From: Thermoproteota archaeon
Lineage (GTDB): Archaea > Korarchaeota > Korarchaeia > Korarchaeales > Korarchaeaceae
Length of the DNA stretch: 39,864 nucleotides
Assembly (NCBI GenBank): GCA_027491735.1
Contig: JAOZGP010000018.1
Span: 1-39,864, forward strand
Reading direction: 5' to 3'
Each line of letters begins with the position of its first letter. The first letter of the stretch is position 1. Shown in pieces: positions 32,151 to 39,534 of the stretch. The notes under the pieces are model-generated. The model searched no databases. It saw nothing but the letters and a program-made list of their open reading frames with translations, and was not told where the DNA came from. A program made the translations under genes and the position numbers.

Positions 32151-32642
32151 TCACAAGAGCTTCGATATGTCCTCCATGGATTCCATCCAAGATCTGTTCA
32201 TCTTCTCCTGAAGGTCAGCTATCTCATCGTCGGAGTAGAAGAGGAAGTCCTCCTCACCGGATCTCTTGAGGTCCACAGTCTTGAAGGCATTGGACACCCA
32301 GAGCAGAGCAACTACTTTTTTCTTCAACCACTCCACATAGTTCTCGTCTTTGGGAGCAAACTCAGCTATCCACAGCTCATCTCCGTCAAACTTCAGATGA
32401 ACCCTCCCCCTCTCATCCCTCAAAGCTCTGACTATGGTCGCCTTTCCGAGCTTGAGGTTGGAGATCTCTCCTCCTCTCCTCAGTTCGAGGATAATGGGAT
32501 CGACGTCCGTCCCCTTCTTTGCGAACGTCTCCTTGAGAAATCTCTCTAGGGAGCCGACACTCTCAAAAACTATCTCGCCGAAGGCATCTCCCATGAAAGC
32601 ACCTTCAAATGAACCCGTTCCTCCGTAAAAAAGTTTTTCCAC
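32151..32642 (-). CDS. Acidic protein of unknown function
   Basis: 163 aa from a GTG at 32642, not recognised. It looks soluble and beta-rich in the first two thirds (IILELRRGGEISNLKLGKATIV, GRVHLKFDGDELWIAEF), then helical with an acidic end (SWMESMEDISKLL). Several Trp/Asp-Glu clusters suggest a protein-protein surface. It ends back to back with the 31740 gene (no spacing) and is divergent from the epimerase gene with about 50 bp between, so it may share that promoter region. It has no signal peptide. Confidence 0.7.
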   Translation of the reverse strand: MEKLFYGGTGSFEGAFMGDAFGEIVFESVGSLERFLKETFAKKGTDVDPIILELRRGGEISNLKLGKATIVRALRDERGRVHLKFDGDELWIAEFAPKDENYVEWLKKKVVALLWVSNAFKTVDLKRSGEEDFLFYSDDEIADLQEKMNRSWMESMEDISKLL

Positions 32643-32693
32643 GTGGGGCTGGAAACTATTATCAATCCCTGGCAGCTGGAATGTTGGGTGTTA

Positions 32694-33968
32694 ATGTCCC
32701 TGATGATCGTGGCTGGAACGAGACCCGAACTGATAAAATTAGCTCCGGTCATTAAATCATTGAACGAACTTGGATTGGATTACACGTTTGTCTGGAGCGG
32801 ACAGCACTACGACTACCGACTGAGCAGGATATTCCTCGAGCAACTAGCGCTTCCCAATCCGGACGAGAACTTGGGAGTTGGTAGTGGCACTCACGCTGAG
32901 CAGACGGCGAGGCTCATGACGGCGCTCGAGAAGGTCATCGAGAGAAGAAAACCCGAGATCGTGATCGCTGAAGGAGATACGAACACTGTTCTGGCGGCGG
33001 CCATGACCTCCACAAAGATGGGGGTTCCCTTCGCTCACGTCGAGGCTGGACTCAGGAGCTGGGACAGAACTATGCCTGAGGAGATCAACAGGGTGGTGGC
33101 AGACTCCTTGGCGACCATGAACTTTGCCCCCACGGAGCTGGCGGTTGTGAACCTCACACATGAGGGCATCGATCTGGGAAGGATAGAGCTGGTCGGGAAT
33201 ACGGTGGTCGACGTGCTCATGGAAAACCTGTCGAGGGTCAAGGAGCTTAAACCCAAGGTCCTCAACGAGCTAGGTCTTGGTGAGAACGAATTCCTGCTCG
33301 CCACGGTACATCGACAGGAGAACACCGACAACGGGGTCCGGCTGAGGAACATAATCTCAGCCCTGAGGGAGCTGTCGGAGGAGATCCCAGTAGTTTTCCC
33401 GATGCATCCCCGGACCACCTCTAGGATAGGAAGGTATGGAGCTCTCCTCGAGGGAATAAAAGTGATAGAGCCCCTTGGTTATCTACAATTCCTATCCCTC
33501 CTATCGGCCTGTCTGGCCGTTCTCACCGACAGCGGAGGGGTGCAGGAGGAGGCCTTCACCTTGGGCATTCCAACGGTGACCCTCAGATACAACACGGAGA
33601 GGCCAGAGACTGTGAGGTTGGGAGGCAATTACCTGGTCGGGGCGAACAGAGATGAGATAGTGGAGCGTACCAGGCACGTGATTGAGAGACGAGACGAGAT
33701 AGTCAGGAGGATAAGGGAAGCTGAGAACCCCTTCGGAGATGGTAGATCTGGAGAGAGGATAGCCAAGATTCTGGCGTCCAGAAAGTTTGAGATCAGATCA
33801 TCTGATACGAGGACAGATCCCTACATAACCTACGCCCTGAGAAAAAACTTCTCCGGTGAGATTCTGTCGATGTACGATTCCGGGGGCGTGGCTGTAGCTT
33901 CTAAATCACTGGCCAAGTTTTTCACGGTGAGAGGTCCTGCGAGCAGATTGCTGACGAACAGCCCATGA
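32694..33968 (+). CDS. wecB: UDP-N-acetylglucosamine 2-epimerase (non-hydrolysing)
   Basis: Converts UDP-GlcNAc to UDP-ManNAc for surface polysaccharide or protein glycans; GT-B fold, cytoplasmic. Motifs in order: GTRPELIKLAPVI, WSGQHYDY, AEGDTNTVLAA, HVEAGLRSWDRTMPEEINR, LVGNTVVD, HRQENTDN, DSGGVQEEA and RYNTERPET. The 424-aa product is about 45-55 residues longer than typical. The extra C-terminal tail (from about IRSSDTRTDPYI) has no match I know and contains a Gly/Val/Ser-rich patch. ATG 32694 is chosen because the open frame's first codons (32643 on) overlap the divergent promoter. It is functionally linked to the nucleotidyltransferase at 23511. Confidence 0.94.
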   Translation: MSLMIVAGTRPELIKLAPVIKSLNELGLDYTFVWSGQHYDYRLSRIFLEQLALPNPDENLGVGSGTHAEQTARLMTALEKVIERRKPEIVIAEGDTNTVLAAAMTSTKMGVPFAHVEAGLRSWDRTMPEEINRVVADSLATMNFAPTELAVVNLTHEGIDLGRIELVGNTVVDVLMENLSRVKELKPKVLNELGLGENEFLLATVHRQENTDNGVRLRNIISALRELSEEIPVVFPMHPRTTSRIGRYGALLEGIKVIEPLGYLQFLSLLSACLAVLTDSGGVQEEAFTLGIPTVTLRYNTERPETVRLGGNYLVGANRDEIVERTRHVIERRDEIVRRIREAENPFGDGRSGERIAKILASRKFEIRSSDTRTDPYITYALRKNFSGEILSMYDSGGVAVASKSLAKFFTVRGPASRLLTNSP

Positions 33969-33980
33969 GGGGTACTACAG

Positions 33981-33994
33981 GCCTCGATCGAGGC
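33981..33994. repeat. 14-bp perfect palindrome after the epimerase gene
   Basis: GCCTCGATCGAGGC begins 12 nt after the epimerase stop and is followed by GATCGATC. It could form a tight terminator-like stem or be a protein site. No T run follows, so ordinary termination is uncertain. Confidence 0.4.
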
Positions 33995-34103
33995 GATCGA
34001 TCACCAGGCAGAGGAGGTCATAACGTTTATTTGTTAAGGATTGCCTATAAAGCATAATTGTGTCAATGTCGACTTCTTCCCCATCTAATCCCTCAAAGTG
34101 CTG

Positions 34104-34118
34104 GTTCGATCATCGAAC
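34104..34118. repeat. Inverted repeat upstream of the SPASM-like gene
   Basis: GTTCGAT-C-ATCGAAC, 7-bp arms around a single base, 52 nt before the likely start at 34170. It is a plausible operator or a leader hairpin. Confidence 0.35.
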
Positions 34119-34169
34119 GGACACGCAGAGAGTTTTTGGCAGGTTCAGGGCTCGGTGTAGGAGGTGTCA

Positions 34170-35528
34170 GTGGTCTTGATATCGATCATTTCGAGAATAT
34201 CTCCTGCGGTGCGGTTGAACAGGGAAACTTACGGGGTCGTCATTCATGACGTCGATCTGAACGTTGTCGGGGTCACGGATCCCCTCTCTGGATACATGCT
34301 CAATCTGATGGTGAAGTACGGAATTAACTCAGCCGTGGACTCCCTCAGTCCTCTGATAGGTGAGAAGGAGGCCGTTAACCTCGCCTACAAGATGATCTCG
34401 AACATGCCAAATCTCTCCCTGTACGTTGGAAAGTACACCAAGGACTACTACTCCATTTACTACAGGAGGATCTCTGACGAGGCCCTTCTCTCGCATGATG
34501 TAAAGCTCGAGGACCTGATAAGAGCCAATCTCGGATATAGATCTTCCTTGGTCCCGGAGAAGATATACATATGGAACCTGAACGGTCCCAAGGCTTCAGA
34601 TGTGAACTTCTTCTTCTATCCTGCTGTGGACGATAGGAGGCTCCTCCCGAACCATGTCATAATACTGGAGGCCCGGAGGATCTATTTCATAGAAGATGTC
34701 TTCAGATTCCTTCCGGACTGGACCTTCAAGGAGGTCAGGGTAAGCAGGATACCTAATTCCGAGGATGAGCTCCTCAGCTTGAAGGGCCTGCTGGACAAGG
34801 TGAGCATCGAGGTGAGCCACAACTACCTCACCAAGAACGTTGACAGAGTGCAGGACTTCATAGACGCCATCAACGAGCACGGCATAAGAACGGAGCTGGC
34901 GTATGTACCTCCGGCTCATCCGGAGGACCTCGGGATCTTGAGGAGGTTCCTGGCGAGAACAGATGTCCTCAAGATAAAACCCTTCAGCGTGATGCAGGGA
35001 CCCAGCTGGAAAACAACACCGTCGACGCAATCAATAAGATCCCTCAAGAAGCTTCTGGAGGGGGAGGTCAGTGAAGCCCAGAGAATCGGTTCCTACATCG
35101 TGTATGAGGACTGCCAGGTGATTGATGTCAGGCATCTGGATAGAACGCTCGACTGCAGTGGTGGAGGTGTAGCTCCTCGGAGGTTGCCCTATAGATGCCC
35201 AGCTTACAGGACGGTGATGGCCGTACTCCCCAATGGAGATGTGGTGGGGTGTCCTTGGATGCTGTTCATCAGCAAGAAGTCGCTCGAGGTCCTGAAGATG
35301 GGCAACATACTTCGAGATCACTTCGATGGCATATGGGGCGAGAGGATTGAGTACTTAGCGTTCCCGAGGAGGACCTACTTCGTCAACTCCAGATGTCATG
35401 ATTGCGAGTATTTCCCCGTTTGCAGCAGATACTTCGGCTTCTGCTATGTGTGGAACGACTTTTTGACAGGAAATCCCTTCTCCAGGGACAGGTTCTGTGG
35501 GAGGAGCAATCAATCCGGCACGACGTGA
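34170..35528 (+). CDS. SPASM-domain protein of the radical-SAM type lacking the CX3CX2C cluster motif
   Basis: About 452 aa. The N-terminal 75 residues (SPAVRLNRETYGVVI, DPLSGYMLNLMVKYG) resemble a PqqD-like peptide-recognition domain. The middle has the shape of a radical-SAM barrel (VSIEVSHNYLTKNVDRVQDFID, HGIRTELAYV), but where the SAM-binding CX3CX2C belongs it reads YIWNLNGPKASDVNFFFY, with no cysteines. The C-terminal SPASM part is intact: YRCPAY, PNGDVVGCPW, SRCHDCEYFPVC, GFC. It may still hold auxiliary Fe-S clusters but should not cleave SAM. Start: GGAGGTG (34160-34166), then GTG 34170 or TTG 34176. Its end overlaps the convergent tdk gene by 19 nt. A degenerate relative of peptide-maturase enzymes is the best guess. 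Confidence 0.72.
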   Translation: MVLISIISRISPAVRLNRETYGVVIHDVDLNVVGVTDPLSGYMLNLMVKYGINSAVDSLSPLIGEKEAVNLAYKMISNMPNLSLYVGKYTKDYYSIYYRRISDEALLSHDVKLEDLIRANLGYRSSLVPEKIYIWNLNGPKASDVNFFFYPAVDDRRLLPNHVIILEARRIYFIEDVFRFLPDWTFKEVRVSRIPNSEDELLSLKGLLDKVSIEVSHNYLTKNVDRVQDFIDAINEHGIRTELAYVPPAHPEDLGILRRFLARTDVLKIKPFSVMQGPSWKTTPSTQSIRSLKKLLEGEVSEAQRIGSYIVYEDCQVIDVRHLDRTLDCSGGGVAPRRLPYRCPAYRTVMAVLPNGDVVGCPWMLFISKKSLEVLKMGNILRDHFDGIWGERIEYLAFPRRTYFVNSRCHDCEYFPVCSRYFGFCYVWNDFLTGNPFSRDRFCGRSNQSGTT

Positions 35529-36079
35529 TGAGCTCTGCATCTGGGTTCGTATCTCTCCTTTCCAGCCACTAATATTGTTGGAGAGCTTCTAGGGGCCGGT
35601 CTTCCATCAATAAGACGCTGAGTCATGGTGGCCGGTCCTCCGCATACCGTGCAAACGGCTGTTAACTTAATCACCTCGTCAGCTATGGCCAGGATCTTGG
35701 GCATGGGCCCGAAAGGATCGCCTCTGAAGTCCTTATCGAGTCCTGCCAGGATGACCAATTTTCCGGAGTTAGCAAGCCTTCTCACGACGTCAACAATCCC
35801 GTCGTCGAAGAACTGAACCTCATCCACAGCGATCACGTCGTAATCCGAGGCCAGTCTCTCCACCTCAGCAGATCCCTTGACGGGGACTGCTTTCATCTTT
35901 CTGCCATCATGACTGACGACCTCGTCTGTTGAATATCTATTATCCAGCCTGTGTTTCAGGATTAAAACCCTCTTCCTCGCCAACAAATGCCTCTTGACCT
36001 CTATCAAGAGCTCATCGGTTTTCCTAGCGAACATCGGTCCTGTGAAGACCTTGATCCAGCCAGCCCTTGGGGACCCCAT
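35510..36079 (-). CDS. tdk: Thymidine kinase, TK1 type
   Basis: Salvages thymidine to TMP with ATP; 189 aa. It shows DYDVIAVDEVQFFDDG (Walker B/DEXQFF), GKLVILAGLDKDFRGDPFGPMP, the structural zinc Cys pair CTVCGG and a second pair CRAH, and the lasso region PTILVAGKERYEPRC. The P-loop reads GPMFARKTDE where GPMFSGKT is usual: the glycine before the catalytic Lys is Arg. Start ATG 36079 with GAGGGG directly before it. Its 3' end overlaps the SPASM-like gene, and it is divergent from nth with 42 bp between. Confidence 0.93.
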   Translation of the reverse strand: MGSPRAGWIKVFTGPMFARKTDELLIEVKRHLLARKRVLILKHRLDNRYSTDEVVSHDGRKMKAVPVKGSAEVERLASDYDVIAVDEVQFFDDGIVDVVRRLANSGKLVILAGLDKDFRGDPFGPMPKILAIADEVIKLTAVCTVCGGPATMTQRLIDGRPAPRSSPTILVAGKERYEPRCRAHHVVPD

Positions 36080-36121
36080 CCCCTCTTCATCAAGCTTTTT
36101 CTTTAATTATCCTTTCTTCTC

Positions 36122-36787
36122 ATGATGCTGAGGTCGGACGAGCTTCTAAAAGCGCTCAGGAGAGAGTTCAAAATAAATCACAAGGATTTCGTCGCCTTAG
36201 CGACAAGGGATCCCTTCGAGCTTCTCGTAGCCACGATCCTCTCACAGAACACGAGTGACAAAAACTCCTCCAGGGCGCTTGAGGAGCTAAGGAGGAGGGT
36301 AGGGACCTCCCCGGAGAACCTCTCCAGAGCCAGCGGGGAGGAGATAGCTGAGGCCATAAGGACTGCTGGGCTCCACAGAACGAAGGCCAAGGCCCTGAGA
36401 AAGCTTGCAGATGAGGTGATGAGGAGGTACTCAGGAGACATCAAGAGGCTACTCGCCATGCCCCTTGACAAGGCTAGGAGAGAGCTGATGAGCCTCCCTA
36501 AAGTCGGGGAGAAAACTGCAGATGTCTTTCTTCTATTCCTTGGAGAAAAACCCACCTTTCCCGTAGACACCCACATCAGAAGGGTGTCCAGAAGGCTGGG
36601 AATCGCTGAAGGAAGCTATGAGGACATAAGAAAATCATTGATGAAGTTCTTTAATCCAAAAGACTATTTAGAAGCTCATTTACTGCTGATATCCCTTGGA
36701 AGAAGGTACTGCATGGCTAGGAAACCTGCCTGTGGAATCTGCCCGTTAAAGGATATCTGCCCCAAGGTTTTCGAGGAGAGAGGCTAG
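36122..36787 (+). CDS. nth: Endonuclease III (DNA glycosylase/AP lyase)
   Basis: Removes oxidised pyrimidines and cuts at abasic sites; 221 aa. The helix-hairpin-helix LMSLPKVGEKTADVFLL has the catalytic Lys, and the catalytic Asp is in FPVDTHIRR. The [4Fe-4S] cluster is C-X6-C-X2-C-X5-C at the end (CMARKPACGICPLKDIC). The family start ILSQNTSDKN is also clear. The gene is complete, with its own promoter in the 42-bp gap to tdk. Its last 42 nt overlap a convergent small gene. Confidence 0.95.
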   Translation: MMLRSDELLKALRREFKINHKDFVALATRDPFELLVATILSQNTSDKNSSRALEELRRRVGTSPENLSRASGEEIAEAIRTAGLHRTKAKALRKLADEVMRRYSGDIKRLLAMPLDKARRELMSLPKVGEKTADVFLLFLGEKPTFPVDTHIRRVSRRLGIAEGSYEDIRKSLMKFFNPKDYLEAHLLLISLGRRYCMARKPACGICPLKDICPKVFEERG

Positions 36788-36997
36788 ACCCTCTCTCACA
36801 ACCCTGTCCGATCTGTCTCCAAGCCATCTAGGTCCTTCAAGCATGCCCCTTATCTCCTTTTTCATCTCTTCAACACCTTCAGCCGTAAGGTGGATCTGTA
36901 AACCCCTCCTTCCATCATCGTACAGGGACAGCCTGGTCACAAGGAGGTTCTCCCTTCTAAACACGACTCCGTCCACTCTCAGTCTCCCCATCTCCAT
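36746..36997 (-). CDS. Small hypothetical protein
   Basis: 83 aa, not recognised. It has a beta-rich start (RLRVDGVVFRRENLLVTRLSLYDD, GLQIHLTAEGVEEMKKEI) and an acidic/Leu-rich helical end (REGLASLLENLGADIL). The first 50 residues alternate strand and charge like a small beta-barrel or SpoVT-like fold, but nothing is firm. The overlap with the end of nth weakens the case; the frame's regular amphipathic pattern and an upstream AT-rich gap support it. Confidence 0.5.
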   Translation of the reverse strand: MEMGRLRVDGVVFRRENLLVTRLSLYDDGRRGLQIHLTAEGVEEMKKEIRGMLEGPRWLGDRSDRVVREGLASLLENLGADIL

Positions 36998-37053
36998 GAT
37001 GTGTTGTCAGCCATCGTGAAGAGATAAATTTTAGCGAGCGATGAAGTTCTGTT

Positions 37054-37749
37054 ATGGTCGTTGTGGGGGTGACCTGTCACAACAACTGGAAGGAAGACCT
37101 CCTTGAGCTGAGAGGCGATTATGTGAGGAGGCTCATGGAGGCGGGTGCCACACCCATGATCCTCCCATCAGTTCCTGAGCTTGCCGACGAGATAGCGAAC
37201 GAAATAGATGCTCTTCTCCTCTCCGGAGGTGAGGACGTAAACCCTTTGATCTACGGGGAGCCACCTTCTCACAACATCAGGTCGCTCGACCCGATCAGAG
37301 ATGAGTTCGAGGTAAAACTGATAAGGAGAATTACAGCGGCGAGAAAACCTATCCTCGCCATCTGTAGAGGAATACAGATTCTAAACGTATCCCTCGGAGG
37401 AACCCTAATTCAGGACATCTCGAGCCAGGTGAAGGGCAGCATCAAGCACGACTGGGACAGGAAGTCCTACCCACCATGGACACCGGTCCACAAGGTCTTC
37501 ATTGAGGAGGGAAGCCTCCTTCACAGGATTGTTGATCGGACGGTCTTGGAGGTCAACAGCTATCATCATCAAGCAGTTCTTAGGCCAGGAGAAGGGCTTA
37601 AGACGTCAGCTAAAAGCGAGGATGGTATCATAGAGGCCGTTGAGAGGGAGAAAGGGTTTATACTCGGAGTTCAGTGGCATCCTGAGGGTATGAGCGATGA
37701 GCCCTCAAGGATGATCTTCAGGGCCCTGATCCAGGCATCCAGAAGATGA
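37054..37749 (+). CDS. Class I glutamine amidotransferase / gamma-glutamyl hydrolase (peptidase C26)
   Basis: 231 aa. The nucleophile elbow is ILAICRGIQILNV (Cys of the triad), and the His-Glu pair is VQWHPEGM. The N-terminal LLLSGGEDVNPLIYGE and NSYHHQAV are typical of the PuuD/gamma-glutamyl hydrolase C26 group, which cleaves gamma-glutamyl bonds in putrescine derivatives or folates. No partner synthetase domain is present, so it should hydrolyse on its own. The start is ATG 37054, leaderless, with a TATA-like GATAAATTTTAG about 20-30 nt upstream. Confidence 0.92.
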   Translation: MVVVGVTCHNNWKEDLLELRGDYVRRLMEAGATPMILPSVPELADEIANEIDALLLSGGEDVNPLIYGEPPSHNIRSLDPIRDEFEVKLIRRITAARKPILAICRGIQILNVSLGGTLIQDISSQVKGSIKHDWDRKSYPPWTPVHKVFIEEGSLLHRIVDRTVLEVNSYHHQAVLRPGEGLKTSAKSEDGIIEAVEREKGFILGVQWHPEGMSDEPSRMIFRALIQASRR

Positions 37750-37795
37750 AAGAAAACCCTTTTATGGTGCAGCGCTGAGGTTATAACGATGACCC

Positions 37796-38098
37796 ATGTT
37801 AAACCTGAGGTTCGAGGTTATTGAGGTCAGAAAGACTGAGGAGTATGTGGAGCTCCTTTTGAACAGGCAGATGAGTACTATTGTTCAGGAATATCCTGCT
37901 CCTGAGAGCGAGGAGGAGGAGATGGTCTACTCGATGATGAAGGCCTTCGAGAGGTTCTTCAGATTTCCTCTTCCACAAAAGCAGCAGTTCAGCATGCTCC
38001 TTCGCCTGTCCACGGATGAGTACTCCAGACTCGGCAGGCCCACTGTGGGCGATCTCCTGGATATCACCCTGAAGAGGACCGAGGAGGTAACTGGATGA
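37796..38098 (+). CDS. Small conserved-looking protein of unknown function
   Basis: 100 aa, not recognised by name. It starts with a strand (LRFEVIEVRKTEEYVELLLN), has an acidic middle (PAPESEEEEMVYSMMKAFERFF) and ends with a helix (VGDLLDITLKRTEEV). The TATA-like CTTTTATGG lies about 35 nt upstream. Its last codons overlap the UPF0047 start by 4 nt (ATGA), so it is the first gene of a tightly packed set running to 39056. Confidence 0.75.
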   Translation: MLNLRFEVIEVRKTEEYVELLLNRQMSTIVQEYPAPESEEEEMVYSMMKAFERFFRFPLPQKQQFSMLLRLSTDEYSRLGRPTVGDLLDITLKRTEEVTG

Positions 38099-38508
38099 GG
38101 GTTGTTCAGGGGGAGTTCACCCTGAGCACCAGGAGAAAGCTGGAGCTCGTTGACATAACAGGCAGAGTGGAGAACTTCGTCAGAGGATCTGGTGTGAGGA
38201 ACGGGATCTGTCTGGTGTACCTTCCTCACGCCACAGCAGCCCTCATAGCCAACGAGCACGAAGAAGGGCTCATGGAGGATATCATCAGGAAGATATCTGA
38301 GGAGTTTCCTCACGATTCTGAATGGAAGCACAACCTGATAGACGATAATGCACCAGCTCATCTGGCGTCCTCGTTCATGGGGAGCTCTCGAGTATTTCCG
38401 ATCTCCGGCGGGAGGCTTGTGAGGGGAACCTGGCAGAACATATTTTTTGTGGAGCTCGATGGTCCTAGACCTGTGAGGAAGGTTTTTCTGACAGCTATGG
38501 GTGATTGA
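38095..38508 (+). CDS. UPF0047 / YjbQ-family protein
   Basis: 137 aa. Family signatures: FVRGSGVRNGICLVYLPHATAALIANEHEEGLMEDI, then KHNLIDDNAPAHLASSFMGSSRVFPISGGRLVRGTWQNIFFVELDGP. The conserved HATAAL, His in KHN and GTWQ are present. Bacterial YjbQ has thiamine-phosphate-synthase-like activity in tests, but the true role is unknown. The ATG is in a 4-nt ATGA overlap with the previous gene, and the following antitoxin-like gene starts at the next base with GGTGATT as its ribosome site. Confidence 0.9.
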   Translation: MRVVQGEFTLSTRRKLELVDITGRVENFVRGSGVRNGICLVYLPHATAALIANEHEEGLMEDIIRKISEEFPHDSEWKHNLIDDNAPAHLASSFMGSSRVFPISGGRLVRGTWQNIFFVELDGPRPVRKVFLTAMGD

Positions 38509-38691
38509 ATGCCTAAAAGCGTGGTAATAAGCGTGAGGGTGGATGAGAGGATCAGAAGGATATTAGAAGAGGCTGGAATCGACATCCCCAGGGAGGTGAA
38601 GAGATTCTTGGAGGACCTCGCCGTGAAGGTGGAGACCAGGAGGTCCATCGATCGAATAGATCGGATACTCAGGAGGATCGCCGAGGAATGA
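38509..38691 (+). CDS. Small antitoxin-like protein (VapB type)
   Basis: 60 aa. It starts with a strand (SVVISVRVDERIRRILEEAGI) suggesting a ribbon-helix-helix DNA-binding part and ends in a basic/acidic helix (RRSIDRIDRILRRIAEE) that could wrap a toxin. It is immediately upstream of, and overlaps by 4 nt, a PIN-domain gene, the usual VapBC layout. The assignment depends on that context. Confidence 0.7.
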   Translation: MPKSVVISVRVDERIRRILEEAGIDIPREVKRFLEDLAVKVETRRSIDRIDRILRRIAEE

Positions 38692-39056
38692 GGATATTTG
38701 ATGACAGCTGCTTTGAGGGTCTTCTCTCAGCGAAGAGGGATAGGATAGAGAAGCTGATGGTGGATGGAGTTGTGACCTTTGACTTCGTTCTGTTTGAGTT
38801 CTCGGTCAGCGTGCTCGAGAGGTACGGCAGGAAGGGAGCGGATCTGGTCTCAGTGCTAGCTGACATGCCCATCAGGGTCTTGAGCTCGAAGAGATTTCTA
38901 AGGGCCGCACTAGACACCTTCTTGGAGTTGAACATTGACCTGAAGTACTCCTTATTCATAGAGGCAGCTAAGAAATCGAAGAGGGTTCTGGTCACCTGCA
39001 GAAGAGATCTAGCTGAGCAGGCGACCAAGCTGGGGGCGGAGGTCCTCCTCATCTAG
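38688..39056 (+). CDS. PIN-domain ribonuclease (VapC-like)
   Basis: 122 aa. The PIN pattern is visible: MRIFDDSCF (first Asp), TFDFVLFEFSVSVLERYG (acidic helix), and the closing DLKYSLFIEAAKKSKRVLVTCRRDLAEQATKLG, where the usual 'lvT.D..l...a...g' block carries its Asp. It would cleave RNA when free of the antitoxin. Start ATG 38688 overlaps the antitoxin-like stop. Its stop overlaps the convergent surface-protein gene by 8 nt. A non-toxin PIN (for example rRNA processing) is possible since the operon contains unrelated genes. Confidence 0.8.
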   Translation: MRIFDDSCFEGLLSAKRDRIEKLMVDGVVTFDFVLFEFSVSVLERYGRKGADLVSVLADMPIRVLSSKRFLRAALDTFLELNIDLKYSLFIEAAKKSKRVLVTCRRDLAEQATKLGAEVLLI

Positions 39057-39534
39057 GAGGCTCGGGGGGCCATGTGCTCGTGCTCTCGTAGTACCAGCAG
39101 ATCACATCTCCATTCCTCAACCTGTAGCTGCTGGCAGCCACGGAACCCATCCTCCATTTTCTCGAGGAACTATCCCACACCCAGTAGATCCAGTATGTTC
39201 TGTTCGAGGGGTTGTTTCTGATACCCTCTATTGACCTCACAAATGCTCCATACTTGCTCCATGTGTAGTTGACCTGGACAACGGACTCCGTGGCGTTCAG
39301 GAGGGTTGCTCCTATAGGCACTATGGTATCATTATACCACCTCTTGAAATCACCGTGCTCTATGAGGAGGTTGACCTTGACCGTGTACTTGCTGAGCTCG
39401 GCAGAGCATCGCCTCAACGAACTCACATACATTGACTTGTAGTAGTGTGCATCCCTCCAGCACTTCACCACAGCCCCAGCAAGCAGGAGGACCATCACGA
39501 GAAGAACCCCTATCATCACGTTTTTAGTATCCAT
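39049..39534 (-). CDS. Membrane-anchored surface protein with DUF4430-like domain
   Basis: 161 aa. One N-terminal helix (NVMIGVLLVMVLLLAGAVV) anchors the protein with its body outside. The body has a coiled start (YVSSLRRCSAELSKYTVKVN) and a C-terminal domain resembling DUF4430 (VNYTWSKYGAFVRSIEGI, YWIYWVWDSSSRKW, YRLRNGDVICWYYEST), the transcobalamin/intrinsic-factor-like fold that binds small ligands. N-glycosylation sequons (NDT, NAT, NYT, NRT) fit an extracellular location. The promoter AAGATATTAAGG lies just upstream on the minus strand. Confidence 0.75.
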   Translation of the reverse strand: MDTKNVMIGVLLVMVLLLAGAVVKCWRDAHYYKSMYVSSLRRCSAELSKYTVKVNLLIEHGDFKRWYNDTIVPIGATLLNATESVVQVNYTWSKYGAFVRSIEGIRNNPSNRTYWIYWVWDSSSRKWRMGSVAASSYRLRNGDVICWYYESTSTWPPEPPR

